Assembly (NCBI GenBank): GCA_043101845.1
Contig: JBICHN010000002.1
Coordinates: forward strand, 62,001 to 126,000
DNA: 64,000 nt
DNA from: JBICHN01 sp043101845
Lineage (GTDB): Bacteria; Planctomycetota; Phycisphaerae; Phycisphaerales; UBA5793
Direction: 5' to 3'
Shown: in pieces, positions 7,267 through 15,259 of the stretch
Layout of the letters: each line of letters starts with the position of its first letter
Position numbering within the stretch: position 1 is the stretch's first letter
Notes under the pieces: generated by a model
The model's database searches: none
The model's input: only the letters and a program-made list of their open reading frames with translations
Told to the model about the DNA's origin: nothing
Program-made: the position numbers and the translations under genes

Positions 7267-9699
7267 ATGATCCGAACCGATCCACTTCGATTCTGCACGC
7301 TGCTGCTTGCGCTCGTACTCATCGCCGCCTCGGTCAACGAGCGGGTTGCGGCGCAACCGGCGGACGGATCGGTCGTCACGCCGGATTCGCTCACCGCGCA
7401 GGAGGTGGAGTGGGCGATCGAGGCGCTCATCGATGGGCTTTACCGCCTTCAGCAGAAGTCGGGGACCTGGGAGCGGCAGTTCTCAAGTCCGTCGATGGCT
7501 CATCTCAACTCTCATTCGGGCGGGCAGACGGCGATGGCGGCGCTCGCGCTGCTCATGGCGGGCCAGAGTTACCAGGAGCCTCGCCTTCAGCCGGCGATCG
7601 ATTTCCTCACCGGTGATCGAACCGATTACACCTATGTGCGCAGTCTTCGCGCTCATGTGTGGGCGCTTCTTCCCGAACGGTTCACTCCGATCCTGAACGC
7701 CGAGCGCGACTGGCTGCTTCGCGCCTTTGATTACGACGCGGGTTCGTGGAATTACACCGATGTGCCGATGGGTTCGGCGTACGACAACTCGCTTACGCAG
7801 TACGGAGTACTCGGGCTGTGGGAGGCGGCGAAGCGGCGCCGTGAGGTTCCGGACCGTATCTGGAAGCGCGTTGAAGAGCACTTTCTTCGCGTCCAGCTGG
7901 CCGACGGCGGATGGAACTACCGCCCGCAGTGGAGCGACTCGCGTGGATCGATGACCGCCGCGGGTCTGACCTGTCTGTTCATCACGCAGGATTACCTGCA
8001 CGCACCGAAGTATGTGAAGCCGGGCGTGCGCGGTGAACGACACCAGATCGCGATCGAGAACGGCCTCAAATGGCTCGACTGGCATTTCACCGCCGACTTC
8101 CACCCCGGCGCGCCGGGAGAGGAACAGGAGTACTACTTCTTCTACTACCTCTATGGGATCGAACGGGTCGGACTCGCGAGTGGATACAAGCGGTTCGGTG
8201 AGCTCGACTGGTTCCGCCACGGCGCCGCGGCGATCGTGAATCGCATGCTCGATCCTGTCCTGGAAGAGGACGGGCGACAAATCGGATTCACCGTGCGCAA
8301 CTCGATTACGAGTACCGGACCGGTCGAGCCGCCGGTCGTCCAACTCTCCTTTGCGCTCATGTTTCTCGCTCGCGGACATACGCCGATCGTCGTAAACAAG
8401 ATTCGTGATGACGCGTTCGCGTGGAACAATCGGCCGAGCGACGCGCGCAATCTCGCGCGGTGGGTGAGCGATCAGACCGAAACGCCGTCGAGCTGGCAGA
8501 TCCTCGATCTCGACCGGCCGCTCGAGGAATGGTTCGACGCGCCGTTCGTCTGGCTTACGAGTCATGAGCCGCTTCCGTTCGCGATTGTCACCGAGCCGGG
8601 AGATCGGCCGCGCGCCGGGTTCGACCCGCAGCGCGCTGCGGAGGTTCGCAGTCGACTGAAACGGTACCTCGAGCTTGGCGGACTCCTCGTGACGAACGCC
8701 GACGCGTCAAGTCGCGGGTTTACCGAATCGGTGTACGCCCTCGGCGCCGCGATGTTTCCCGAGTATGAATGGAGGGAGCTGCCGGAAGATCATTGGGCCT
8801 ACACACTCTCCGCGTCGGTGAGCGAGCCGCCCCGGATGTACGGCCTGAGCAACGGCGTGCGCGATCTCATGATCCACGCCCCACTTGAAGACCCCGCCGT
8901 CGCGCTCCAACTCAACGACGCGACGCGGCAGGAGTCGATCTTCCAGACCTTCGAGAACCTTTACTACTATGCGTCCGAGCGTGGCCTCACGCGTCGTCGA
9001 CTCGAACCGAAGACCCCGTTCGCTTCGGTCGACCATCCCTTCGCGCCGCCGGCGGACGCGCCCGGGCCGACATACACCATTATCAGAGCTTCGTACCGCG
9101 GAGCGTCCGATCCGGAGCCGCTCGCCGCCGAGATGCTCTCCCGGTATCTCTACGAGGAGCGTGGTTGGCGCGTGAACTTCATCACGGCGCCGTTGCACGA
9201 CCTCGGTGTCTTCGCCGACGACCCCGAGTCGAAGTTTGCCTGGATCTCCGGCGTCGAGGCGCGCGAGTTCGATGACGCGGAACGAGCCGCCCTCGATCGC
9301 TTCCTCAGCGGCGGCGGCGTGGTGCTCTTCGAGACGGTCGGAGGTCGCGGCGGCTTCGGGCGTTCAGCCGAGGAAGTGATCGAATCGATCGATCCCGAAG
9401 TTCGGTTTCGTCGCCAGAGTCGTCACCCGGTCATCACCGGCGCGGGGCTCGACCACGGTCGAGATTGCTCTGAAATCCGCTACCGACTCTTCTCGCTTGA
9501 AGACTTTGGCGGTCGCGACCGACGGCCGCGCCTTCGCGCTGCGGTCGCGAAGAGCGCCGGACGATTCAATGTCTTCGTCAGTCGCGAGGATCTGAGTCAC
9601 GCGCTGCTGGGACAGCCTCGATGGGGTATCAGCGGTTATGTCACCGAAGACGCCGTCGCGCTGCTCGGCAATCTCATCGCCTATGCGAACGGCGAATGA
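7267..9699 (+). CDS. Exported DUF4159 protein with alpha/alpha-toroid N-terminal domain
   Basis: The 810-residue protein has a signal peptide (MIRTDPLRFC, then a Leu/Ala-rich run ending in VAAQ). The first 330 residues contain repeated helices of the terpenoid-cyclase/prenyltransferase toroid type with motifs such as LADGGWNYRP, DNSLTQYGVLGLWEA and MTAAGLTCLF. The C-terminal third (about 600-810) is a DUF4159 domain, with FAWISGVEAREF and LDRFLSGGGVVLFETVGG, which resembles class I glutamine-amidotransferase-like folds. This architecture is typical of planctomycetes and relatives; its function is not known. The ATG at 7267 begins a clean signal peptide; the frame extends upstream without one. 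It stands alone between a terminator and a convergent peptidase gene. Confidence 0.85.
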   Translation: MIRTDPLRFCTLLLALVLIAASVNERVAAQPADGSVVTPDSLTAQEVEWAIEALIDGLYRLQQKSGTWERQFSSPSMAHLNSHSGGQTAMAALALLMAGQSYQEPRLQPAIDFLTGDRTDYTYVRSLRAHVWALLPERFTPILNAERDWLLRAFDYDAGSWNYTDVPMGSAYDNSLTQYGVLGLWEAAKRRREVPDRIWKRVEEHFLRVQLADGGWNYRPQWSDSRGSMTAAGLTCLFITQDYLHAPKYVKPGVRGERHQIAIENGLKWLDWHFTADFHPGAPGEEQEYYFFYYLYGIERVGLASGYKRFGELDWFRHGAAAIVNRMLDPVLEEDGRQIGFTVRNSITSTGPVEPPVVQLSFALMFLARGHTPIVVNKIRDDAFAWNNRPSDARNLARWVSDQTETPSSWQILDLDRPLEEWFDAPFVWLTSHEPLPFAIVTEPGDRPRAGFDPQRAAEVRSRLKRYLELGGLLVTNADASSRGFTESVYALGAAMFPEYEWRELPEDHWAYTLSASVSEPPRMYGLSNGVRDLMIHAPLEDPAVALQLNDATRQESIFQTFENLYYYASERGLTRRRLEPKTPFASVDHPFAPPADAPGPTYTIIRASYRGASDPEPLAAEMLSRYLYEERGWRVNFITAPLHDLGVFADDPESKFAWISGVEAREFDDAERAALDRFLSGGGVVLFETVGGRGGFGRSAEEVIESIDPEVRFRRQSRHPVITGAGLDHGRDCSEIRYRLFSLEDFGGRDRRPRLRAAVAKSAGRFNVFVSREDLSHALLGQPRWGISGYVTEDAVALLGNLIAYANGE

Positions 9700-9712
9700 C
9701 GCCTTATCCGAC

Positions 9713-10774
9713 TCAATTGAGATCGAACAGATACATCGCCTTGGGACGATTGAGTTCGTACCACCAGAGTCGCCACTCGGCCGGGGTCGACGGGAGTTGA
9801 GGCGACCGACTCGCATTCGCCGCGTTTGCCTTGAGTGCGAGCGGCAACTGGAACGGTGGCTCCCAGGGTTTGTAGCGATTCACGGGCGTGTCCGGGGCGG
9901 CGCCGCTCAACTGGATCGCCAGATCGACCGCGTCGTCGAGATAGCCGATTGAATCCACGAGCCCGGCGGTCATCGCGTCGTCCGCCATGTAGATCGAGCC
10001 GTCGGCGACATTGCGCATCACCGACTCGTCGGCGACGACATGCTTGCGACCCTGATAAACCCGGTCGAAGAAGATTTCGTAGGTCCCGTCGAGCAGATCG
10101 CGCATGACGGCAAGATCCTCTTCGGTCCAGTCGCGGTAGATCGTGTTCGCCAGCGCCTTGTCTGGAGACTGCTCGGCGACGAGCACGACGGGGTCGACTC
10201 CGATCTTCGCGAGGAGATCCTCGAAGGTGAGGGCGTTCATGATGACGCCGATGCTTCCGGTAATTGTCGTGGGCTCGGCGACAATCGAATCGGCGTGGCA
10301 GGAGATGTAATACCCGCCCGAGGCCGCGACGGCCCCGTACGACGCGACGACGGTGATGCCGTCATCCTTGAGTCGCTGAATCTGTCGCCAGATCTGGTCG
10401 GACGCGGTGACCTCACCGCCGGGCGAATCGACCCGCAACACCACCGCCTTGACTGAGTCGTTCTCGAGAATGGTGTTGACCGCCGTGCGCACGAATTCGG
10501 CCTCTTCACCCGTGATGACCGAATCGATCTGCAAGATGGAGACTTCGGTCGGGCCGAACCCCGGTCGATACGCGTCGGGAAGCGGACCAGCCTGGCCGCT
10601 CAGCGCGACGAGAAAGCCAACCCCCACGGCCACCGTGATGATGATGACGACGAGTGTCAGGAGTCCCCGGAAGAGTGTGCTGAGCAAGGTGCGAAGCAGC
10701 CCTTGTCGGGGCGGCTGCGCATACACAATCGTCGTCGGCGGCGCCTGCGGTGAGTCGTACGGTGTTTCGGGCAT
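9713..10774 (-). CDS. sppA: Signal peptide peptidase SppA-like serine protease (S49)
   Basis: The 353-residue protein has a cytoplasmic Pro-rich start and one membrane segment (about residues 30-60, RGLLTLVVIIITVAVGVGFLVAL with interruptions). A single S49 domain follows: VVLRVDSPGGEVTASDQIW, the nucleophile Ser in GAVAASGGYYISC (about residue 150) and TTITGSIGVI. SppA cuts remnant signal peptides inside the membrane. Single-domain SppAs use a Lys some 50 residues after the Ser; candidates here are the Lys in LAKIG or SPDKAL, and I cannot decide which. It is divergent from the sugar dehydrogenase gene, with about 120 bases between them for promoters. Confidence 0.9.
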   Translation of the reverse strand: MPETPYDSPQAPPTTIVYAQPPRQGLLRTLLSTLFRGLLTLVVIIITVAVGVGFLVALSGQAGPLPDAYRPGFGPTEVSILQIDSVITGEEAEFVRTAVNTILENDSVKAVVLRVDSPGGEVTASDQIWRQIQRLKDDGITVVASYGAVAASGGYYISCHADSIVAEPTTITGSIGVIMNALTFEDLLAKIGVDPVVLVAEQSPDKALANTIYRDWTEEDLAVMRDLLDGTYEIFFDRVYQGRKHVVADESVMRNVADGSIYMADDAMTAGLVDSIGYLDDAVDLAIQLSGAAPDTPVNRYKPWEPPFQLPLALKANAANASRSPQLPSTPAEWRLWWYELNRPKAMYLFDLN

Positions 10775-10894
10775 GGGACCACTCCATCCGAAGAGTCGAG
10801 GGCACGGCGTGAACGATAGGCGACGAGGTCTCTACTACGGGATCCGCTATCGTTCGCAGAAGGCGACACGCGGGAAACCGGAAAGGAACGACAA

Positions 10895-12220
10895 GTGGCA
10901 CGACAGGCGGAACTTGCTCTGGTCCTCTCTGGAGTCATCGCCGGGTGCGGCGGGGCGGGGCCGGATCCATCGGATTCGAAACTCACGACGACCGCATTCG
11001 AGCCGTCGCCGATTCACATCACGCTCGACGACATACCCGAGCCGTTCCACTCCGACAGCGCGCGGAAGGGTCCTGAAGTCGTGCCGATTCCTCGCGACGC
11101 CACGCTCATGGCGCCCGCAGGATTCCGCGTGGAGGTTTTCGCCTCGGGCCTCGACGCGCCCCGCTGGCTCGCGCTGACTCCGGAAGGGGATGTGCTCGTC
11201 ACGGAGACTCGCGCGAATCGAATTCGCCGTTTGATCGACGCCGACGGCGACGGCGCCGTGGATGAGATGAAGATCTTCGCGGAGGATTCGAACGGCCTCA
11301 ACCTGCCCTTCGGCATGGCGTTTCGGCCGATCGCCGCGTCCGCCGACCTCGACGATTTCACCTTCTATCTCGGTAACACGAACGAGGTCCGCGCCTACCC
11401 GTATCGGCGAAATCAGGGACAGCTCGAGGGACCAGGCGAACGGGTCGTCGCGCTTCCGGGCGAGGGCTACCGGCAGCACTGGACGCGCAATGTCGTGCTC
11501 GCGCCGGACGGAAACCGCCTGTTCATCTCCGTGGGTTCGCAGTCGAATGTCGACGAGGAGCCACTCCCCCGCGCCTCGGTGCAGGTCGTCGACCTCATGA
11601 CCGAACCGGCGTCTCTCGAGACCTGGGCGAGCGGGCTTCGAAATCCCGTCGGGCTCGACTTTCATCCGACGAGCGGCGCGCTCTACACGACCGTCAACGA
11701 GCGCGACGGCCTCGGCGATGACCTCGTGCCGGATTACTTCACGCGCATTGAAGCGGGCGAGTTCTATGGATGGCCGTATGCCTATCTGAAGCCGGAATGG
11801 CTCGATCCGCGACGGACGACGACCACCGGGGCGAGCGAACGACCCGACCTCGCCGCCCGAACGAAGACTCCGGATGTCCTGTTTCAGTCACATTCCGCGG
11901 CGCTCGGGCTCGCGTTCTACGACCCCGCGATTGACGGATTTCCCGAGCGATACCGACACGGCGCCTATGTCGCCATGCGCGGGTCGTGGAATCGGGATCG
12001 CGGCACAGGATACAAGATCGTTTTCGTGCCCTTCGACCCGGCGACAAACCGCCCGCTCGGACATTATGAGGACTTCGTGCGGGGCTTCCTGATCGATCCG
12101 GACGGACCAACGACCTGGGGACGCCCGGTGGGCATGCTCGCGCTCCCCGACGGCAGTCTGCTCTTCACCGAGGAGATGAACAATCGAATCTACCGGGTGT
12201 CGTACGAGCGGGACGGATGA
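10895..12220 (+). CDS. PQQ-type sugar/sorbosone dehydrogenase-like lipoprotein
   Basis: A 441-residue product starting at GTG with GAAAGGA upstream. The N-terminus has the lipobox VIAGC at about residues 14-18. The rest is a six-bladed beta-propeller of the soluble glucose dehydrogenase/L-sorbosone dehydrogenase type: GFRVEVFASGLDAPRWLALTP, DADGDGAVDEMKIF, TRNVVLAPDG, GLRNPVGLDFHP and the terminal RPVGMLALPDGSLLFTEE. Such proteins oxidise sugars or aldehydes with PQQ at the outer face of the cell, although many planctomycete members are uncharacterised. There are no PQQ synthesis genes here. The gene ends 22 bases before the convergent deoxyhypusine-synthase-like gene. Confidence 0.85.
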   Translation: MARQAELALVLSGVIAGCGGAGPDPSDSKLTTTAFEPSPIHITLDDIPEPFHSDSARKGPEVVPIPRDATLMAPAGFRVEVFASGLDAPRWLALTPEGDVLVTETRANRIRRLIDADGDGAVDEMKIFAEDSNGLNLPFGMAFRPIAASADLDDFTFYLGNTNEVRAYPYRRNQGQLEGPGERVVALPGEGYRQHWTRNVVLAPDGNRLFISVGSQSNVDEEPLPRASVQVVDLMTEPASLETWASGLRNPVGLDFHPTSGALYTTVNERDGLGDDLVPDYFTRIEAGEFYGWPYAYLKPEWLDPRRTTTTGASERPDLAARTKTPDVLFQSHSAALGLAFYDPAIDGFPERYRHGAYVAMRGSWNRDRGTGYKIVFVPFDPATNRPLGHYEDFVRGFLIDPDGPTTWGRPVGMLALPDGSLLFTEEMNNRIYRVSYERDG

Positions 12221-12241
12221 CGCGTCACCGCCATCTGGCGC

Positions 12242-13303
12242 CTACCACCCGAGCACATAGGCGAACACGAGAGGCGCCACGATCGTCGCGTCCGATTCGA
12301 TGATGAACTTCGGAGTTTCCTTGGCGAGTTTGCCCCAGGTGATCTTCTCGTTCGGCACGGCGCCGGAATACGAGCCGTAGCTCGTCGTCGAGTCACTGAT
12401 CTGGCAGAAGTATGCCCAGACGGGACAGTCGAGACGCAGGTCCTGGTGGATCATCGGTACGACGCAGATCGGGAAGTCGCCCGCGATGCCGCCGCCAATC
12501 TGAAAGAACCCGACCGGCGCCGCGGGCGCGTCCTCCGCCTCCATGAGTGACGCGTCGCTGAGCGTTGAGGGATCGGCGATGGGCTCCGCTTCCTTCGATA
12601 CTCGCTTGCGCATCGTCTGGTACATGTACCAGTCCGCGAGCTTCATCATGTACTCGATACCGGACTTCATCGTCTGGGCCGATTTCACATCTCCGGCGAG
12701 CACATGGGCCGCGAAGATGTTGCCGAGCGTCGAGTCCTCCCAACCGGGAACGAAGATCGGAAGATCGCGCTCCGCCGCAGCGACGAGCCACGAGTCCTTC
12801 GGATCAACCTCGTAGTCCTCTTCAAGCCGTCCGTCGCGAATGAGGCGATAGAGAAACTCGTGCGGAAAGTAGCGCTCGCCCTTCGCGTCCGCGTTCATCC
12901 AGTACTCGAGCACCTTGTGCTCGATCTTCCGCATCGCTTCCTCTTCCGGAATGCAGGTGTCGGTGACACGGTTGAGATGGCGGTCGAGCAGAGCCTGTTC
13001 ATCGTCCGCGGTGAGATCGCGATAGGCCGGAATCCGCTCATAGTGGTCATGCGCTACGAGGTTGAAGATGTCCTCTTCGAGATTCGCGCCGGTACAGCAG
13101 ATCGCATGAACCTTCCCCTGCCGAATCATCTCAGCGAGAGAGAGACCGAGTTCCGCCGTGCTCATCGCCCCGGCGAGCGTGAGAAGCATGCGGCCCCCGC
13201 CATCGAGAAGGTCGCGCCAACCTTGCGCGGCGTCGATGACGGTCGCGGCGTTGAAATGGCGGAAGTGATGTCGGATGAATTCGGTAATCGGCGTGTCGCT
13301 CAT
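12242..13303 (-). CDS. Deoxyhypusine synthase family protein (probably polyamine-related)
   Basis: The 353-residue protein has the NAD-dependent deoxyhypusine synthase fold: LTLAGAMSTAELG near residue 41, ICCTGANLEEDIFNLV near 68, PIFVPGWEDSTLGNIFAAH near 182-200, QIGGGIAGDFP near 268 and the catalytic Lys325 in KITWGKLAKET. In eukaryotes and archaea the enzyme transfers aminobutyl from spermidine to eIF5A. Bacteria lack eIF5A, and bacterial homologues are known or thought to make homospermidine or other aminobutyl adducts. The lysine is kept, so an aminobutyl-transfer activity is likely; the acceptor is unknown. No other polyamine gene adjoins. Confidence 0.88.
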   Translation of the reverse strand: MSDTPITEFIRHHFRHFNAATVIDAAQGWRDLLDGGGRMLLTLAGAMSTAELGLSLAEMIRQGKVHAICCTGANLEEDIFNLVAHDHYERIPAYRDLTADDEQALLDRHLNRVTDTCIPEEEAMRKIEHKVLEYWMNADAKGERYFPHEFLYRLIRDGRLEEDYEVDPKDSWLVAAAERDLPIFVPGWEDSTLGNIFAAHVLAGDVKSAQTMKSGIEYMMKLADWYMYQTMRKRVSKEAEPIADPSTLSDASLMEAEDAPAAPVGFFQIGGGIAGDFPICVVPMIHQDLRLDCPVWAYFCQISDSTTSYGSYSGAVPNEKITWGKLAKETPKFIIESDATIVAPLVFAYVLGW

Positions 13304-13613
13304 GGTTCGTGAGGGTATCCGGCGCCGACGCGTCGGGCATCATGATGCGTCCGCGGGCTCATAGCCCCTGATTAAGCGAGATTCAGGTCGTTTTCAGTCA
13401 CGACTCATTCCTTGTTATGAGGCTTGGGATGGAACGCCAGTTCGTTCGGACGGTCCGTGGTCGTGAATTCGGCCGTGTATCGAGTCTGATCTGATCGGCT
13501 CAGCCGCCTCTGTTCGAAGGGCGGGTTCGCTTGAGTTGAGCGAGTTCGTTCGCGGCGTTCCAGGGAACTCAGCTGCAAGCGTCTAACCCAGGAAGAGAAA
13601 GAAGGAGTGAGCC
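13304..13613. other. Intergenic promoter region, no gene seen
   Basis: About 310 bases separate the divergent deoxyhypusine-synthase-like and DUF11 genes. It contains a short palindrome GCATCATGATGC near 13337 and a relatively AT-rich stretch from 13360 to 13430, where promoters are likely. No frame with coding character was seen. The last 20 bases contain AAGAAGGAG, the ribosome-binding site of the DUF11 gene. Confidence 0.4.
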
Positions 13614-15122
13614 ATGATCGCACACGCGACAAAGTGGTTCGGAATCGGAGTCGCGGCCGCGGCGATGACTGTCGCCGGATGTTCGTCGTCCCCCGATGAT
13701 GACAATTACGCACGAAACGACACGCGCAACATGGGCGAAGTTGATCGCACGGTCGCCATTCCCACCGGTGATCGAGACACAAGCGCGCTGCTCGTCCAGG
13801 TCGATTCGCCGAGTGAGGCCCGTGTCGGCGATGCGCTCACCTATCAGGTGAAGGTCACAAATGTCTCTGACATGAAGCTTCAGGATGTGCGACTCATCGA
13901 GTCGCACGCGAATCACCTCCGCCTGCGTAACGCTCCGACGACCGACGGTCGCAACGGCGCCGCGGCGTGGACGGTCGGTGACCTCAATCCGGGACAGTCG
14001 AAAGTCGTTGCGATCGAGGCCGAACCGACGCAGTCGGGCATGGCCGAAGTTTGTCTCGCCGTCGACTACAACTCATATGTCTGCCTCGCGACGAATGTCA
14101 TCCGGCCGGAACTCGATGTGGCCCTTCAGGGACCACGGGAAGTGCTGCGCTGCGACGACCTGACCTACACCGTGGCCGTGACGAACACTGGTGTGGGGCC
14201 GGCGCGAAATGTTACGCTGGGTAAGGATCTCCCGAGCGGTCTGAAGACGACCGACGGTCGGCGGTCGTTCAATATCGACATCGGAACGCTTCCCGCGGGC
14301 GAGACGAAGAAGTACAAGATTCATGTCTCGCCGACGCGCACGGGTGAGTTCACCTACACCGCGCAGGCGGACGGCGCCGGTGACCTGTCCGGTCAGGCGT
14401 CGGTCACGACCCGCGTGATCGAACCGAAGCTTTCGCTCACCGCGAACGCCCCGGCCGAGGATTATGTGGGCGTGCCGGTGCGTTTCGAGTACACGCTGCG
14501 GAACACCGGTGACGCGCCAGCGAAGAACACCGAGGTCAGTATCGACCTCGCCGACGGTGTTGAGTTCGTGAACGCGAACGAGGGCGGATCGCTTGACGAC
14601 GACACCGTCGTGTGGGACCTCGGCACGATCGAGCGCGGCGGCAGCCGCACCTTCGCAGTGGAGCTCCGCGCCGATGACAAGGGCGCCCTTCGCACGCAGG
14701 CCGTAGCGAACGCCTACTGCGCCTCGGCGGCTCGCGCCACGGCGTCGGCGAACATTATCGGCATCCCGGGCCTTCTGCTCGAGGTCGTCGATGACACCGA
14801 TCCGGTTCGAGTGGGCGATTACACCACCTACAACATCACCGTCACGAACCAGGGTTCGAAGCGGGCCACTTCTGTGCAGATCACGGCGTTGCTCGAGGGT
14901 AATGTCGAATTCGTGAACGCCGAGGGACCGACCGAGAATCGCGTCCGCGGTGGTGTGGTTGAATTCGCGGCGCTCAGTGGTCTCAACGCCGGCGAAACGG
15001 CGACCTGGAAGGTGACCGTCCGCGGTCATGATCCGGCCGACAGCCGCTTCGGCGTCGAGATGACGAGCGATCTGCTCAATCGACCGGTGCGTGAGACCGA
15101 GTCCACCCACATCTATGAATGA
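13614..15122 (+). CDS. DUF11-repeat lipoprotein (cell-envelope Ig-like repeats)
   Basis: The 502-residue protein begins with a lipoprotein signal (hydrophobic run, then VAGC at about residues 20-23, followed by SSSPDDD). It continues with about four Ig-like DUF11 repeats. Each has the pattern VRVGDxLTYxVxVTN followed by a xxVxW-x-LGxLxxGxS motif: near residues 60, 165, 275 and 385. DUF11 domains are extracellular beta-sandwich repeats found in surface proteins of planctomycetes and other bacteria. A structural role at the outer surface is inferred. The ribosome-binding site AAGAAGGAG is strong, and the gene is followed by a strong bidirectional terminator, so it is monocistronic. Confidence 0.85.
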   Translation: MIAHATKWFGIGVAAAAMTVAGCSSSPDDDNYARNDTRNMGEVDRTVAIPTGDRDTSALLVQVDSPSEARVGDALTYQVKVTNVSDMKLQDVRLIESHANHLRLRNAPTTDGRNGAAAWTVGDLNPGQSKVVAIEAEPTQSGMAEVCLAVDYNSYVCLATNVIRPELDVALQGPREVLRCDDLTYTVAVTNTGVGPARNVTLGKDLPSGLKTTDGRRSFNIDIGTLPAGETKKYKIHVSPTRTGEFTYTAQADGAGDLSGQASVTTRVIEPKLSLTANAPAEDYVGVPVRFEYTLRNTGDAPAKNTEVSIDLADGVEFVNANEGGSLDDDTVVWDLGTIERGGSRTFAVELRADDKGALRTQAVANAYCASAARATASANIIGIPGLLLEVVDDTDPVRVGDYTTYNITVTNQGSKRATSVQITALLEGNVEFVNAEGPTENRVRGGVVEFAALSGLNAGETATWKVTVRGHDPADSRFGVEMTSDLLNRPVRETESTHIYE

Positions 15123-15188
15123 TCGTTGTGGCTGACTCGTCATGAGTTGATCATCCGGCGACGGTGATGCACGCCGGATTCGAACAAG

Positions 15189-15226
15189 CAAGGCGACGCG
15201 AACTTTCGGTTCGCGTCGCCTTGTTG
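15189..15226. terminator. Bidirectional hairpin terminator
   Basis: A 15-bp perfect stem (CAAGGCGACGCGAAC at 15189-15203 with its complement at 15209-15223) and a TTTCG loop lie between the convergent DUF11 and M56-TPR genes. The flanks are A-rich on the left and TTG-rich on the right, so it fits both strands. Confidence 0.85.
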
Positions 15227-15259
15227 CGTGGGAGATCAAGTGCGGTAAAGGCGCGTCGA

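Noticed and set aside
7483..8565. 360-codon minus-strand frame
   Set aside because: Shadow of the DUF4159 protein gene.
14073..15239. 388-codon minus-strand frame
   Set aside because: Shadow of the DUF11 gene, which has signal peptide, lipobox and repeats.
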